Source of the DNA: Rhizobiaceae bacterium
GTDB lineage: Bacteria > Pseudomonadota > Alphaproteobacteria > Rhizobiales > Rhizobiaceae
Assembly (NCBI GenBank): GCA_028281105.1
Contig: JANQKQ010000032.1
Coordinates: forward strand, 1 to 64,000
Length of the DNA stretch: 64,000 nucleotides
Direction of reading: 5' to 3'
Part shown: in pieces, positions 54,571 to 64,000 of the stretch
Numbering within the stretch: the stretch's first letter is position 1
How the letters are laid out: every line of letters starts with the position of its first letter
Program-made: the position numbers and the translations under genes
The notes under the pieces: model-generated
What the model saw: only the letters and a program-made list of their open reading frames with translations
Told to the model about the DNA's origin: nothing
Databases searched by the model: none

Positions 54571-54816
54571 GTCACCCCGGCGAAGGCCGGGGTCCAGGTG
54601 CGCTGCAACAAACTGGTGGTTTGCTAAGGATCCTCGGCCTCTCCATATAGTCATCCTCGGGCTTGACCCGAGGACCCAGAAATCAAGCGTCGCACTCCTC
54701 GGCCCCGGGTTCTCGTCACAAGGGCGAGGATGACTAGGTGGAAGGGTCTGAGCAAAAGCAGCCCACACCGAGCAAGCGGTCACGCACCTGGATCCTGACC
54801 TGCGTCAGGATGACGG
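54571..54816. repeat. Composite nested-palindrome repeat, family B (full-length copy)
   Basis: It starts gtcaccccggcgaaggccgg, has central halves gtcatcctcgggcttgaccc and cgtcacaagggcgaggatgac, and ends cctgacctgcgtcaggatgac. Length 246 bases. A family A fragment (cccccttgcgggggagatgtccc) lies just before it at 54530. Together they fill the gap between the DUF6456 and sufE genes. Confidence 0.8.
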
Positions 54817-54904
54817 CGGTGGGTGGGAGGATGCCGCGCCCCCAACTCGGCTTCGACCGGGGAGGGCTGGCCGGCAATGCGAATTCGTCACACGGCGGAC
54901 CCGT

Positions 54905-55315
54905 TTACAGCGCCGCCCTGGCGTGGTCCTTGATGCGGGCGACCAGGGAGTTGAGGCCGTTGGCGCGCTGAGGCGTGATGTGTTCGTCGAGGCCGATGCG
55001 CGCGAAGATCTCCTTTTCGTCGCGCTCGACGATGGCGCTGGCGTGTTGGCCGGAGAAGATCGCGAACGCCACCGCGATGAGCCCGCGCACGATATGCGCG
55101 TCCGACGTGCCGGAAAACTCGATCACCGGGTCGGGGCCGTCGCCGGGCGCGGCCACGATCCACACCTGGCTCACGCAGCCGCTGACCTTGTTGGCCGGCA
55201 CCATCGCCGCCTCGTCGAACGCCGGCAGCCCGCCGCCCAGCTCGATCAGATAGCGATAGCGGTCCTCCCACTGGTCGAGGAACTCGAAATTCTCGATGAT
55301 TTCGCCGATATCCAT
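54905..55315 (-). CDS. sufE: SufE-family Fe-S cluster assembly protein
   Basis: From ATG 55315 this is a 136-residue protein. SufE motifs are IIENFEFLDQWEDRYRYLIELG at the start, the catalytic cysteine in NKVSGCVSQVWI near residue 47, and the conserved LIAVAFAIFSGQ near 80, ending LTPQR-like ITPQRANGLNSLVARI. SufE accepts sulfur from the SufS desulfurase. The rest of the suf operon is not in the window. Confidence 0.94.
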   Translation of the reverse strand: MDIGEIIENFEFLDQWEDRYRYLIELGGGLPAFDEAAMVPANKVSGCVSQVWIVAAPGDGPDPVIEFSGTSDAHIVRGLIAVAFAIFSGQHASAIVERDEKEIFARIGLDEHITPQRANGLNSLVARIKDHARAAL

Positions 55316-55392
55316 CGCGCCCAATATAGGCGTGCACGGGGATTTGCCAATGGAAGGATCGGCGGCGCGAAGGCCGCGCCCCACCCACCGCC

Positions 55393-55553
55393 GTCATCCT
55401 GACGAAGGTCAGGATCCAGGTGCGCCACCATTTGCTCGGAGTTTGTTGTTCTTGCCGTCGGGGTTGCACGGATGCGCTGCCGGCTCATCATTGCCCAGCA
55501 AGCCACGAACCCGCAGAGGCGCACCTGGACCCCGGCCTTCGCCGGGGTGACGG
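55393..55553. repeat. Family B repeat lacking the central palindrome
   Basis: The outer ends gtcatcctgacgaaggtcag and ccggccttcgccggggtgac are kept along with the adjoining ggtgcgcc...tttgctcgga and cacgaacccgcagaggcgcac. The central block present in full-length copies is missing, leaving 161 bases. It appears to be an internal deletion derivative. Confidence 0.75.
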
Positions 55554-55650
55554 CAGAGAGTGGGGTGTCGCCGGGAGGGCGGAGGTGGCGGCTCGCACCC
55601 GCGATCTCCCCCGCAAGGGGGGAGATTGGAGGCGGCCGCCGTTCGTTCGT

Positions 55651-55968
55651 CTATTCGTCGGCCTTGGAGACCGAGCCGGTGTGCACGGCGTCGGTGGGCG
55701 TGGCGGCGAGCTTTTCGTCCAGCCGGGCGACCAGCTCTCCCGCGCCGGTGCGCACTTTCTGGCCGTATTGGATGACCAGGGCGCCCGCCGTGTTGCAGGT
55801 CGCCGGGTTGCGCTCGCAGAAGCCCGCCAGGTCGTGCGCGGCGGCCTGGACCGCCGCCAGCGTCTGTTCGCCGGAAATGCCGGCCGGTCCGCCCTCGCCG
55901 CCGTCATCGCCGATCGGGATGAACAGCATCACCAGGGAAAACCAGAAAATCGCTCGGATGAAAAACAT
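55651..55968 (-). CDS. DUF5330-family small exported or membrane protein
   Basis: From ATG 55968 this is a 105-residue protein. A single N-terminal hydrophobic segment (FFIRAIFWFSLVMLFIPIG) is followed by a soluble part with two cysteines in DLAGFCERNPATCNTAGALVIQYGQKV, which is the recognisable DUF5330 core. The cysteines likely pair in the periplasm. Function is unknown. It is divergent from the histidine kinase gene. Confidence 0.82.
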   Translation of the reverse strand: MFFIRAIFWFSLVMLFIPIGDDGGEGGPAGISGEQTLAAVQAAAHDLAGFCERNPATCNTAGALVIQYGQKVRTGAGELVARLDEKLAATPTDAVHTGSVSKADE

Positions 55969-56275
55969 GATACCCCCGCTCCGTTGTGGCCCAAGCTCTA
56001 CCAGCAACGTTTGAAAGCCCGGTTGAACCCGGTTTGCGCAATTGATTCAAATTGCGCCGAACTCGATTCACCTCCCGATCGGAGCCCGATTCTCGGCCCC
56101 GACCCTAATCCCCTGTTTACCATGGGGATAAAATAGGCCCGCCAACGGCGCCGAATCCGCTCTCGCCGGCTTGGTTGGCCGATCGTTTAGGGTTCCCTTA
56201 AAATCTGGTGTGACAGGCTGGCGCTCGAATTCGCCGAACCCGGTCGGCGAAACGTTTCGTCGGTGGGAAGAAGGT

Positions 56276-57616
<1,341 letters not shown>

Positions 57617-57654
57617 ACGAGAACGAGACGGATATCGGAATTGGGGGATATCGC

Positions 57655-58467
57655 ATGGCAGAAGACCGCATGATCGGGCGAATTGGATCGATGGTTCCCG
57701 AAAACCTCGGCGCCGTCGCGGTGGTCGGGCTGTTCGCCGTCGCCTTCGCGCTGTTCGCCGGCAACGCGGCGTTCTTCCAGGCCGGCGACCATCCGCGCCC
57801 GATCTGGACGCCGGTGGGCGGCGAGACCGCCGCGACGGTGGAAGAAGGTGCTCAGCCGCGCCTGCCCGTGCGCCGCGTGCAAACGCGCCAGATCGTCGAG
57901 CCGGTGGCCCAGGCGCCCACGGCCCGTGCGGGCGATCGCGCCGACGAAGCCGTCTCCCAGGCCGCCATTTCCCAGTTGCAGCGCTCGCTGGCCCGGCTGG
58001 GGCTTTATGACGGCGCAATCGACGGCATCGCCGGCCCGATGACGCGCCAGGCGGTCGCCCGGTTCGAGGCCGACAACGGCCGGCCGGTCACCGGTCGCAT
58101 CGACCCGGCCATCGCCGCGACCATTCGCGCGGCGGCGGAACTGGCCGGCTCCGCGCCGGTTCCCCAGCCCAAGCCGGTCTCTTCCGCACCCGTCAAGACG
58201 GTCGAGATCGTCCGCACGCGCGACCCGCAAGCACCGCAAACGACGGCCGCGCCGACGCCGGGCTTCGATCCGATGCTGGTCACCCGGGTGCAGATCGGCC
58301 TGATCAACTACGGCGCGCGCGCGGTCGAAATCGACGGCATGATGGGCGAGCAAACGGCCGCCGCCATCCGCGACTTCGAGCGCCACTTCGAACTGGAGGT
58401 GACCGGAGTCCCTTCGGCCGCCCTGGTGCGCAAACTCGAAGACATCGGCGCGCTCACCAGCGGCTAG
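57655..58467 (+). CDS. Peptidoglycan-binding domain protein
   Basis: This 270-residue protein has an N-terminal membrane anchor (GAVAVVGLFAVAFALFAG), a proline-rich linker and two PG_binding_1 domains. One is near residues 100-150 (QLQRSLARLGLYDGAIDGIAG, then RQAVARFEADNG) and one near 215-265 (VQIGLINYGARAVEIDGMMG, then AAIRDFERHF). It probably holds to the cell wall from the inner membrane. It lies 38 bases after the histidine kinase and is likely co-transcribed. Confidence 0.9.
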   Translation: MAEDRMIGRIGSMVPENLGAVAVVGLFAVAFALFAGNAAFFQAGDHPRPIWTPVGGETAATVEEGAQPRLPVRRVQTRQIVEPVAQAPTARAGDRADEAVSQAAISQLQRSLARLGLYDGAIDGIAGPMTRQAVARFEADNGRPVTGRIDPAIAATIRAAAELAGSAPVPQPKPVSSAPVKTVEIVRTRDPQAPQTTAAPTPGFDPMLVTRVQIGLINYGARAVEIDGMMGEQTAAAIRDFERHFELEVTGVPSAALVRKLEDIGALTSG

Positions 58468-58496
58468 GGCCCGGGTAAGGCCACCCGTTCAGAGCC

Positions 58497-58702
58497 TGCC
58501 GCTCCCCCTCTCTGTCGGCCGCGCCGACATCTCTCCCCCTGGGGGAGAGAAGCGAAGCGGCATACTCCCCAAAACGCCGGGAAGACCGAAGCGGAAGCAT
58601 CGCGCTTCTCCCCCTTCTTGGGGGAGATGTCCCGAAGGGACAAAGGGGGTGAGGCCACCCCTTTGGTGCCTGCCGCCCCACCCCTTACCGTCGGCCGCGC
58701 GT
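58497..58702. repeat. Composite intergenic palindromic repeat, family A
   Basis: It contains tctctgtcggccgcgccgaca, ctctccccctgggggagag, then tctcccccttcttgggggaga and tgtcccgaagggacaaaggggg, and ends cttaccgtcggccgcgcg. It fills the space between the peptidoglycan-binding and DUF1491 genes and runs close to the start of the latter. Confidence 0.7.
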
Positions 58703-58752
58703 TCTGGCTCGAATCGCGCTTTCGTGACAGGGTGGGGCGTGGGAGTGCGGCA

Positions 58753-59094
58753 TTGCGAGTGACCAGCGATCTGTGGGTGCATGCGTTCATGCGGCGCGAG
58801 CGGGCGCGGGGGGCGTTTTGTGCGGTGCTGGCCAAGGGCGCGGCCGAGGCCGGCGCCATCTTCATCGTCGAGAACCGGCTGGAAGAAGGCTTCAACCTGT
58901 ATGCGCCCGCGCCGCAATCGCTGGTCGCCGAAGACGGCGACGGCGAGCGCGCGTTCGAACGCGTCATCGCCGCCGGCGATCAGGCGCGGGTGGACGAGTA
59001 TCTGGAAAAGCAGCGACGGTTCGACGCCGACGTGTGGATCGTGGAGACCGAACACCGTTCCGGCGCTCCGTCGCTGACGCTGGTGGGCGACTGA
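58753..59094 (+). CDS. DUF1491-family protein
   Basis: With TTG 58753 as start (gggag seven bases upstream) this is a 113-residue protein beginning MRVTSDLWVHAFMRR, which fits the family start; GTG 58759 is a shorter option. Conserved features are GAFCAVLAKGAAEAGAIFIV, the middle LYAPAPQS and the C-terminal RRFDADVWIVETE. It is a small cytoplasmic protein of unknown function common in alphaproteobacteria. It converges on the DUF2336 gene with seven bases between. Confidence 0.85.
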   Translation: MRVTSDLWVHAFMRRERARGAFCAVLAKGAAEAGAIFIVENRLEEGFNLYAPAPQSLVAEDGDGERAFERVIAAGDQARVDEYLEKQRRFDADVWIVETEHRSGAPSLTLVGD

Positions 59095-59101
59095 CCGGGC
59101 C

Positions 59102-60193
59102 TTACCCGGTCCGCAGCCGATCGGCCCGTGTCGCCTGGCCCTGGCGGGTGTGGCGGGGGCGAGCCGCGTGTGCGCTGCGCCGGTCGCGGGCCGCCCGGCG
59201 AAAGTCCTCCAGGCCCAATTCGTCGCCGATGGCCGGCGGACGGCCGGTCCAGCCGCCCAGCTGGCGCAGCACGGCGGTGCACTGGGTTGCCGACAGCCGA
59301 TCATAGGCGTCCATGACCTGGCGGAACTGCGCGGCCTGCCGGCCGAGCTCGCTTTTCAGAAACAGCAGGATGCGCGACACCGTCGGCTTGGGAATGTCGA
59401 GCGCCTTGAGCACGACGATCAGCTCATCTGCGCTGGGCGCCAGCACCAGCTTGGCGATGTCGTCGCCGGCCAGGCCGCAATGGACCCCCAGCGCCTGGGC
59501 GAACGCGCGCCGGTCGCGGTCGCGCGCGATGTCGAGCAGCTGTTCGCCGACGCGCTGAGGCCGCGTCTCGCGCTCGCCCGATCCTTTGCCCGGCGACCGG
59601 CCCAGGCGGCCCGAACGCCCGGCCAGCTCGAGCAGGCGGTCCTTGGCCTGGCTGGCGGGCCGTTCGTTTGCATTGGGGGCGGCGGCTTGCTCGGCCGCTT
59701 CCGCCTGGCGCGGTTGCTCGGTGGCGGGCGGTTCGTCCGCCGCTTCCTTAACTCCGTCAGACGGCTGCGCCATGCGCTGGCGCAGTTGCTCGCGCACCCG
59801 CTCGCTCAGATCGCGCCGGCGCGCCATGACCTCGTGATGGGCGCGGTCCGACTTGGCGATGATCTGCTCGAAGTCGTGGTCGGAGAAGATCTGCGAGGTG
59901 AGCAGGAAGGGCGCGGCGATGCGGATATCGTCCAGCGCGAAGAAATAGCCGATCGTCTTGGGCGTGAACGGGCTGCGGGCCAGGATGGCGCTCACCTGGC
60001 GGCGGGTTTCCGGATCAGCGCCCACCACCAGCGCGTAGAACAGTTCCTTGTAGCGCGCGGTGGCCGCAGCATCGCCCTTGGTCGCGTTGGCGAAGTCGCG
60101 CGTGGCGTCGACCAGGACCTCGCGGCGGTCGGTCCGGGAGTCGGAGCGCAGCATACGCTGGCGATGGGAATCGAAATCTGGGCTGGCGCGCAT
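59102..60193 (-). CDS. DUF2336-family protein
   Basis: This 363-residue soluble helical protein has two conserved helical halves (residues about 25-140 and 215-320) with FALDDIRIAAPFLLTSQIFSD and HCGLAGDDIAKLVLAPSADELIVVLKALDIP. A low-complexity Ala/Glu/Pro linker (about 145-185) joins them. The family is alphaproteobacterial and looks like HEAT-type helical repeats. Role unknown. Confidence 0.85.
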   Translation of the reverse strand: MRASPDFDSHRQRMLRSDSRTDRREVLVDATRDFANATKGDAAATARYKELFYALVVGADPETRRQVSAILARSPFTPKTIGYFFALDDIRIAAPFLLTSQIFSDHDFEQIIAKSDRAHHEVMARRRDLSERVREQLRQRMAQPSDGVKEAADEPPATEQPRQAEAAEQAAAPNANERPASQAKDRLLELAGRSGRLGRSPGKGSGERETRPQRVGEQLLDIARDRDRRAFAQALGVHCGLAGDDIAKLVLAPSADELIVVLKALDIPKPTVSRILLFLKSELGRQAAQFRQVMDAYDRLSATQCTAVLRQLGGWTGRPPAIGDELGLEDFRRAARDRRSAHAARPRHTRQGQATRADRLRTG

Positions 60194-60341
60194 CGGTTTG
60201 CAGATAAACGGGGCGGGGCGGATGCGCCTTTATCGACCGCAATCATTTTACAAACTGTTAACCATAATCGCTTTGAATGGGCTCAGCCGACGCCGATCGG
60301 GCGCGGCTCTTTGGGGATTGCTCCAAGTCGAGAGGCCAATC

Positions 60342-60542
60342 ATGGGAACCATCATTCCGTTCCCTTCGCTCAACGCCGCCGCACCGCGTGGCCGGGTGCA
60401 GGCGCCCGGCGAACCGCATCGCCAGGCGGAGATTCTGATCTTCACCGGCGTGCGCTACTCGCGAACCGGTCCGGAGCCCGGCGACGGCAAACCCGCCGCC
60501 ACCCGTTCGCGCCGCCCGCGCAAACGGCGCTCGAGCTCTTAG
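60342..60542 (+). CDS. Small conserved basic protein
   Basis: This 66-residue protein starts MGTIIPFPSLNAAAPRGR, has the core AEILIFTGVRYSR near residue 30 and ends in an arginine-rich tail (RSRRPRKRRSSS). I recall similar short proteins with IIPFP and FTGVRYER motifs in Hyphomicrobiales, but no function. agagg lies ahead of the ATG. The basic tail suggests nucleic-acid contact. Confidence 0.65.
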   Translation: MGTIIPFPSLNAAAPRGRVQAPGEPHRQAEILIFTGVRYSRTGPEPGDGKPAATRSRRPRKRRSSS

Positions 60543-60655
60543 GGCTATTGCGGCATGGGTCGCGCGACCGGCCCATCATTCTCCAGCAAACCACAAACCT
60601 CCAAAAGCGCGCCCAGCCCTGGCCTTAGCCAACGCGCTGAGGCAGCGGCCCGGCC

Positions 60656-60790
60656 GATCTCCCCTTGCGGGGAGATGTCCCGAAGGGACACAGGGGGTGA
60701 AGCCGCTTGCTTGGAATCTGCCGCCTCACCCCTCACTGTCCCTGCGGGACATCTCTCCCCTGAGGGGAGAGAGGGGGGCGGCACGCTCCG
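60656..60790. repeat. Composite intergenic palindromic repeat, family A (variant)
   Basis: It contains atctccccttgcggggagat, gtcccgaagggacacaggggg, then tcactgtccctgcgggaca in place of the usual gtcggctgcgccgac, and ctctcccctgaggggagag. The gap 60543-61101 is filled by this copy and the family B copy at 60843; no gene is seen. Confidence 0.72.
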
Positions 60791-60842
60791 CGAAACGGCG
60801 CGAATACGGAAGCGGAGCCACGGCCTCGCCCCACCCACTGCC

Positions 60843-61087
60843 GTCATCCCGGAGAAGGCCGGGATCCAGGTGCGGCTCTGCTTGCTCGGAGCTGGTTGCT
60901 CTTGGGCCAGACCCTCCACCTAGTCATCCTCGCCCTTGTGGCGGGGACCCAGGACCACACGCTACGTCGCTTGATTCCTGGGTCCTCGGGACAAGCCCGA
61001 GGATGACCGGATGGAGAGGCCGAGGGTCCCCGACAAACCACGAACCCGCCGAAGCGCACCTGGACCCCGGCCTTCGCCGGGGTGACG
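60843..61087. repeat. Composite nested-palindrome repeat, family B (full-length copy)
   Basis: It starts gtcatcccggagaaggccgg, has central halves gtcatcctcgcccttgtggc and gggacaagcccgaggatgac, and ends ccggccttcgccggggtgac. At 245 bases it is very similar in sequence and orientation to the copy at 18533. Confidence 0.8.
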
Positions 61088-61101
61088 GTGGTGAAGGCAG
61101 C

Positions 61102-61674
61102 CTATCCCAGCACTTCCTGCGGGCGGCTGTGGTAGGGGCCGCATACGACGTTGCGCATGATGGCGTTGGTGACCTGGAGGTAGGTGTCGTCGGGCATGAA
61201 CTGGCGCAGGATGACGAAGCCCTTGGTGATCTCGGCCTCGACCACGACCGCGCGGTCGATCTCCTCGGGCGGGGCCTCGCGCAGTTCCACCATCTGGACC
61301 GGGGTGAGCACGATGAGATCAAGTCGGTCGTTGATCGCCGTGCGGGAGTTGAGCGAGTAGACCACCGCGCCGTTCTCGTCGAACACCGAAGCCGACCACA
61401 AAAGCGCGGTGGCGTCGCCCTGCAGGCGCAGGCCGGACTGCGACAGGTCGAAGGTGCACGCGCCCAGGCGGAAATACGGATCGGTGTTCGCCAGCAGCTT
61501 CTCGCCCTCGCTGCCCGGCCCCATGTCGGCGAACGTCCACAGATCGTTGCTCTTGGACAGAAGGTTCCAGGCATCGCGCGAGCCGAACTGCGGGATCATC
61601 AGCACGATGGCGATGTGCACGATGCCGGCCATCACCACCCCGCACACGGTCAGATAGATCGCCCGCGTCTTCAT
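61102..61674 (-). CDS. DUF1254-like membrane-anchored protein
   Basis: From ATG 61674 this is a 190-residue protein. An N-terminal anchor helix (AIYLTVCGVVMAGIVHIAIVL) is followed by a periplasmic domain with cysteine-containing FRLGACTFDLSQ, VVYSLNSRTAINDRLDLIVL and a C-terminal region with RQFMPDDTYLQ. It overlaps the DUF1214 gene by four bases, and such a pair is usual in Hyphomicrobiales. The DUF1254 label is from the pairing and general resemblance. Function unknown. Confidence 0.72.
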   Translation of the reverse strand: MKTRAIYLTVCGVVMAGIVHIAIVLMIPQFGSRDAWNLLSKSNDLWTFADMGPGSEGEKLLANTDPYFRLGACTFDLSQSGLRLQGDATALLWSASVFDENGAVVYSLNSRTAINDRLDLIVLTPVQMVELREAPPEEIDRAVVVEAEITKGFVILRQFMPDDTYLQVTNAIMRNVVCGPYHSRPQEVLG

Positions 61675-62252
61675 GTGGGGCATCCCAGCGGGATGACCCG
61701 CGGCATGACGGGGTCGACCAGGCCGGAGCTCGACGTGATCGGCGTATCGTACAGGCGCATGACCAGCCGGTAGCGCCCCTCGCCGCGCGCCGCGATCCAG
61801 TTGCCCGGCGCCGGCGGGCCGCCGACGGTCAGATGGAACGTGCCGTCGGGAAACCATAGAAGCCCGTGGGAAGAGGCGTGCACCGGCATGTCGCCCACCG
61901 ACTCGATCGGCCGGTCGTCCAGCCGGTAGGGCGTCAGGGTCCACAGCCGCGCCGGCGGCGTGGAGCCCTCCAGCCGGTAGGCGCATTCCAGCCGCAGCGG
62001 CTCGCCGTCCTCATCGGCGACGGTCTCGAACGCCAGCCCTTCGGCCGCGCCAAGCGGCACCGCGCTGTCGGAGATCACCCGGGCCACCGTATAGGGATCG
62101 GCCTGGCTGCCGCCGGCGAACGGCCAGGCCGTCCACACGCCGATATTGATGGCGCCGATGCCGTGGGAGCGCTGGATCGAGAACCAGGCCGTCACCGAGC
62201 CGACTCCGATGCCGATGGCGAGCACGAACAGGATCTGCACCATCAACCGCAT
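61671..62252 (-). CDS. DUF1214-family membrane-anchored protein
   Basis: This 193-residue protein has an N-terminal helix (VQILFVLAIGIGVGSVTAWF) and a beta-rich periplasmic domain with INIGVWTAWPF, SDSAVPLGAAEGLAFE, RLWTLTPYRLDD, HLTVGGP and the typical end GEGRYRLVMRLYDTPI. It lies 20 bases after the penicillin-binding protein gene and overlaps the DUF1254-like gene, suggesting one operon and a link to the envelope. Confidence 0.85.
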   Translation of the reverse strand: MRLMVQILFVLAIGIGVGSVTAWFSIQRSHGIGAINIGVWTAWPFAGGSQADPYTVARVISDSAVPLGAAEGLAFETVADEDGEPLRLECAYRLEGSTPPARLWTLTPYRLDDRPIESVGDMPVHASSHGLLWFPDGTFHLTVGGPPAPGNWIAARGEGRYRLVMRLYDTPITSSSGLVDPVMPRVIPLGCPT

Positions 62253-62272
62253 TTGGAGAAAGTACTCTTAGC

Positions 62273-64000
62273 TCACTGGCGCGAGACGCCGGCCGGTTCG
62301 CCCGCCTCGTCTCCGCCGGTCCTGCGCGCGGCGAGCTGCTGGTTGAGCCGGATCGGCTTGGCCGCCTTGAAGATGGTCTCCAGTTCGCGCAGCGCGCGTT
62401 CGGCCTGGACCGACAGCACCTTGGGCCGCACCGCCGGCTGCTGCCCGTCTTCGGCCGGGGCCGGCTGGGCCACCAGACGCTGCTGCTGCTCGCCGCCGGG
62501 CAGGGGATCGACGAACGGGATCGCCCGCAGCTCGATGTTCTGGTGCGCGTAGGTCATGAACTTCTGCCAGGTCATGGCCGGCAGCCGGCCGCCGGTCAGC
62601 CGCCGCGTCGGCTGGTAGTTGTCGTTGCCGAACCACACCGCCGCCACATAGTTGCCGGTGAAGCCTACGAACCAGGCGTCGCGATAGGCCTGGGTCGTGC
62701 CGGTCTTGCCGGCCGCGCGCACGCCTTCAAGCGCGGCGCGCCGGCCCGTGCCCCATTCGGGGATCTGCACCAGCATCTTGTTCATGGAGGACGCCGTGCG
62801 CTCGGAGATGGCGCGCCGCGGCGGCTCGCGGTCGGTCTTGTAGTCGTACAGCGCGTTGCCGTGGATGTCGGTGATCTGCACGATCGCATGAGCGTCGAGC
62901 GCCATGCCGCCGGCCATGAAGGTGCCGTAGCCGCGCGCCATCTCCAGCACGGTGAGGCCATTGGAGCCCAGCACCATCGGCGCGTTGACGATGAGCGGCG
63001 AAGTGATCCCCATCGTGCGCGCCATCTGCTCGACCCGCTCGCCGCCGAGCCGCTCCAGCCCGTCGCGGCCGATATACAATTTGGCGGGGATCGTGTTGTA
63101 GGACTTGACCAGCGCCCGGGTGAAATCCACCCGACCGGCATAGCCGCCCGAATAGTTGCGCGGACACCACGGCTTGCCGCGGCCGATGCAAACCGGCCCG
63201 TCGGTGACGCGGGTGTTCTCGTCATAGCCGAAATGCTCGATCGCGGCGGTGTAGACATAGGGCTTGAACGACGAGCCCGGCTGGCGGCGCGCCTGGGTGG
63301 CCCGGTTGAACTGGGACAGGCCGTAGTCGCGCCCGCCCACCAGGGCGCGGATCGACCCGTCATGCTCGGCGGCGACCAGCGCGGCCTGGCGCACTCCATA
63401 GGCCTCGCCGTGCAGCTTGAGATGGGTCTCGATCGCGTCTTCGGCGGCGCGCTGCAGATCGAGATCGACGGTGGTTTTCGCCACCAGCGTGCGGGTCGGG
63501 AAGCGGGCCGCCAGACGCTTCACCTCCTCAAACGCGAAGTCGAGGAAATAGTTCGGCCCCTCGTCGCCCTCGCGCTCGATGATGGTGGCCGGCTGGCGGC
63601 GCGAGCCGATCACCTGGCCCTCGGTCATGAAGCCGGCCTGGACCATGTTGGTCAGCACCTCGTTGGCGCGGGCGCGCGCGGCCGGCAGGTTGACATGCGG
63701 CGCATAGCGCGTCGGCGCCTTGTAGAGACCGGCCAGCAACGAGGCTTCGGCTAAAGTGACGTCCTTGATGTCTTTGCCGAAATAATATTGCGCGGCCGCG
63801 CCGACGCCGAAATTGCCGCCGCCCATATAGGCCCGGTCGAGATAGAGCTTCAGAATCTCTTTCTTGGTCAGGTTGACCTCCAGCCACAGCGACAGGAAGG
63901 CCTCCTTGATCTTGCGCTCGATGGTGCGGTCGTTGGTCAGGAACAGGTTCTTGGCGAGCTGCTGGGTGATCGTCGAACCGCCCTGGACGACGGAGTTGGC
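62273..64000 (-). CDS. Penicillin-binding protein 1A family (bifunctional, 5' end outside the window)
   Basis: The frame is open to the right edge, so the N-terminus is missing; about 575 C-terminal residues remain. They include the end of the GT51 transglycosylase domain (QGGSTITQQLAKNLFL, ERKIKEAFLSLWLE, YFGKDIKDVTLAEASLLAGL). The transpeptidase follows, with SSFKPYVYTAAIEHFG near the SxxK active site, the SYN motif in VKSYNTIPAKLY and KTGTT. It polymerises and cross-links peptidoglycan in the periplasm while anchored in the inner membrane. Two small membrane-anchored proteins follow it. Confidence 0.95.
   Translation of the reverse strand, partial: ANSVVQGGSTITQQLAKNLFLTNDRTIERKIKEAFLSLWLEVNLTKKEILKLYLDRAYMGGGNFGVGAAAQYYFGKDIKDVTLAEASLLAGLYKAPTRYAPHVNLPAARARANEVLTNMVQAGFMTEGQVIGSRRQPATIIEREGDEGPNYFLDFAFEEVKRLAARFPTRTLVAKTTVDLDLQRAAEDAIETHLKLHGEAYGVRQAALVAAEHDGSIRALVGGRDYGLSQFNRATQARRQPGSSFKPYVYTAAIEHFGYDENTRVTDGPVCIGRGKPWCPRNYSGGYAGRVDFTRALVKSYNTIPAKLYIGRDGLERLGGERVEQMARTMGITSPLIVNAPMVLGSNGLTVLEMARGYGTFMAGGMALDAHAIVQITDIHGNALYDYKTDREPPRRAISERTASSMNKMLVQIPEWGTGRRAALEGVRAAGKTGTTQAYRDAWFVGFTGNYVAAVWFGNDNYQPTRRLTGGRLPAMTWQKFMTYAHQNIELRAIPFVDPLPGGEQQQRLVAQPAPAEDGQQPAVRPKVLSVQAERALRELETIFKAAKPIRLNQQLAARRTGGDEAGEPAGVSRQ

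Noticed and set aside
62543..63754. 403-codon plus-strand frame opposite PBP1A
   Set aside because: It is a shadow of the transpeptidase domain with no family features.

Overview
The window is high-GC DNA, apart from a few AT-rich patches, from an alphaproteobacterium that is most likely a member of the Hyphomicrobiales (Rhizobiales). The evidence is a MucR/Ros zinc-finger regulator, a TIGR03808-type Tat-exported repeat protein, DUF1491, DUF2336, DUF5330 and DUF6456 family proteins, an IalB-family protein, a CtrA-type box, and many copies of the gtcatcc...ggatgac and ggggagatgtcccgaagggac intergenic repeats. No genus can be assigned from the sequence alone.

Layout. 1-6300: the end of a Dpp/Opp-type ABC importer operon, then an aldehyde dehydrogenase, an SDR dehydrogenase and a FadR-type GntR regulator, closed by an IS3-type transposase scrap beside tRNA-Pro(CGG). 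6400-17200: a two-partner secretion operon with a TpsB/FhaC transporter, a 2.7-kilo-residue TpsA exoprotein built from about 18 near-identical 73-residue FG-GAP-like units and a YDG/MBG stalk, and an IalB-family protein. A perfect CtrA-type box lies upstream. 17450-24300: tRNA-Gln(TTG), then an unusual curli-type (functional amyloid) locus on the minus strand. It holds csgF, csgG, two paralogous exported proteins that I do not recognise, and a curlin-repeat protein. Divergent from it is a LuxR-HTH regulator fused to an alpha/beta-hydrolase domain whose catalytic triad looks destroyed. 24250-43950: mostly housekeeping and catabolic genes (LplT-like MFS protein, amidase, rpe, thioredoxin-like protein, aminotransferase, M20 amidohydrolase, glutaryl-CoA dehydrogenase, Tat-exported parallel-beta protein, HerA-like ATPase, haloacid dehalogenase, sodB, two c-type cytochromes, oligopeptidase B, msrB), interrupted by one AT-rich foreign-looking gene near 33 kb. 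43970-51500: an Mrp/Mnh-type cation/proton antiporter operon with rearranged gene order, a free-standing MbhD-like subunit and three NuoL/M/N-like subunits. 52100-64000: mucR, a free-standing DnaA-domain-IV protein with a DUF6456 partner, sufE, a soluble PAS histidine kinase, a peptidoglycan-binding protein, small conserved alphaproteobacterial proteins, and a penicillin-binding protein 1A running off the right edge.

The most interesting part is 6.4-24.3 kb. Two surface-fibre systems, TPS and curli-like, sit side by side with a candidate ligand-sensing regulator. The two roughly 350-residue proteins beside csgG share an N-terminal motif with the curlin protein and end in the same GFEINF tail. 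This suggests a previously undescribed class of CsgG-exported fibre subunits, though that remains an inference. The intergenic spaces carry a second interest: composite nested-palindrome repeats of almost constant length (245-247 bp) with visible deletion derivatives.
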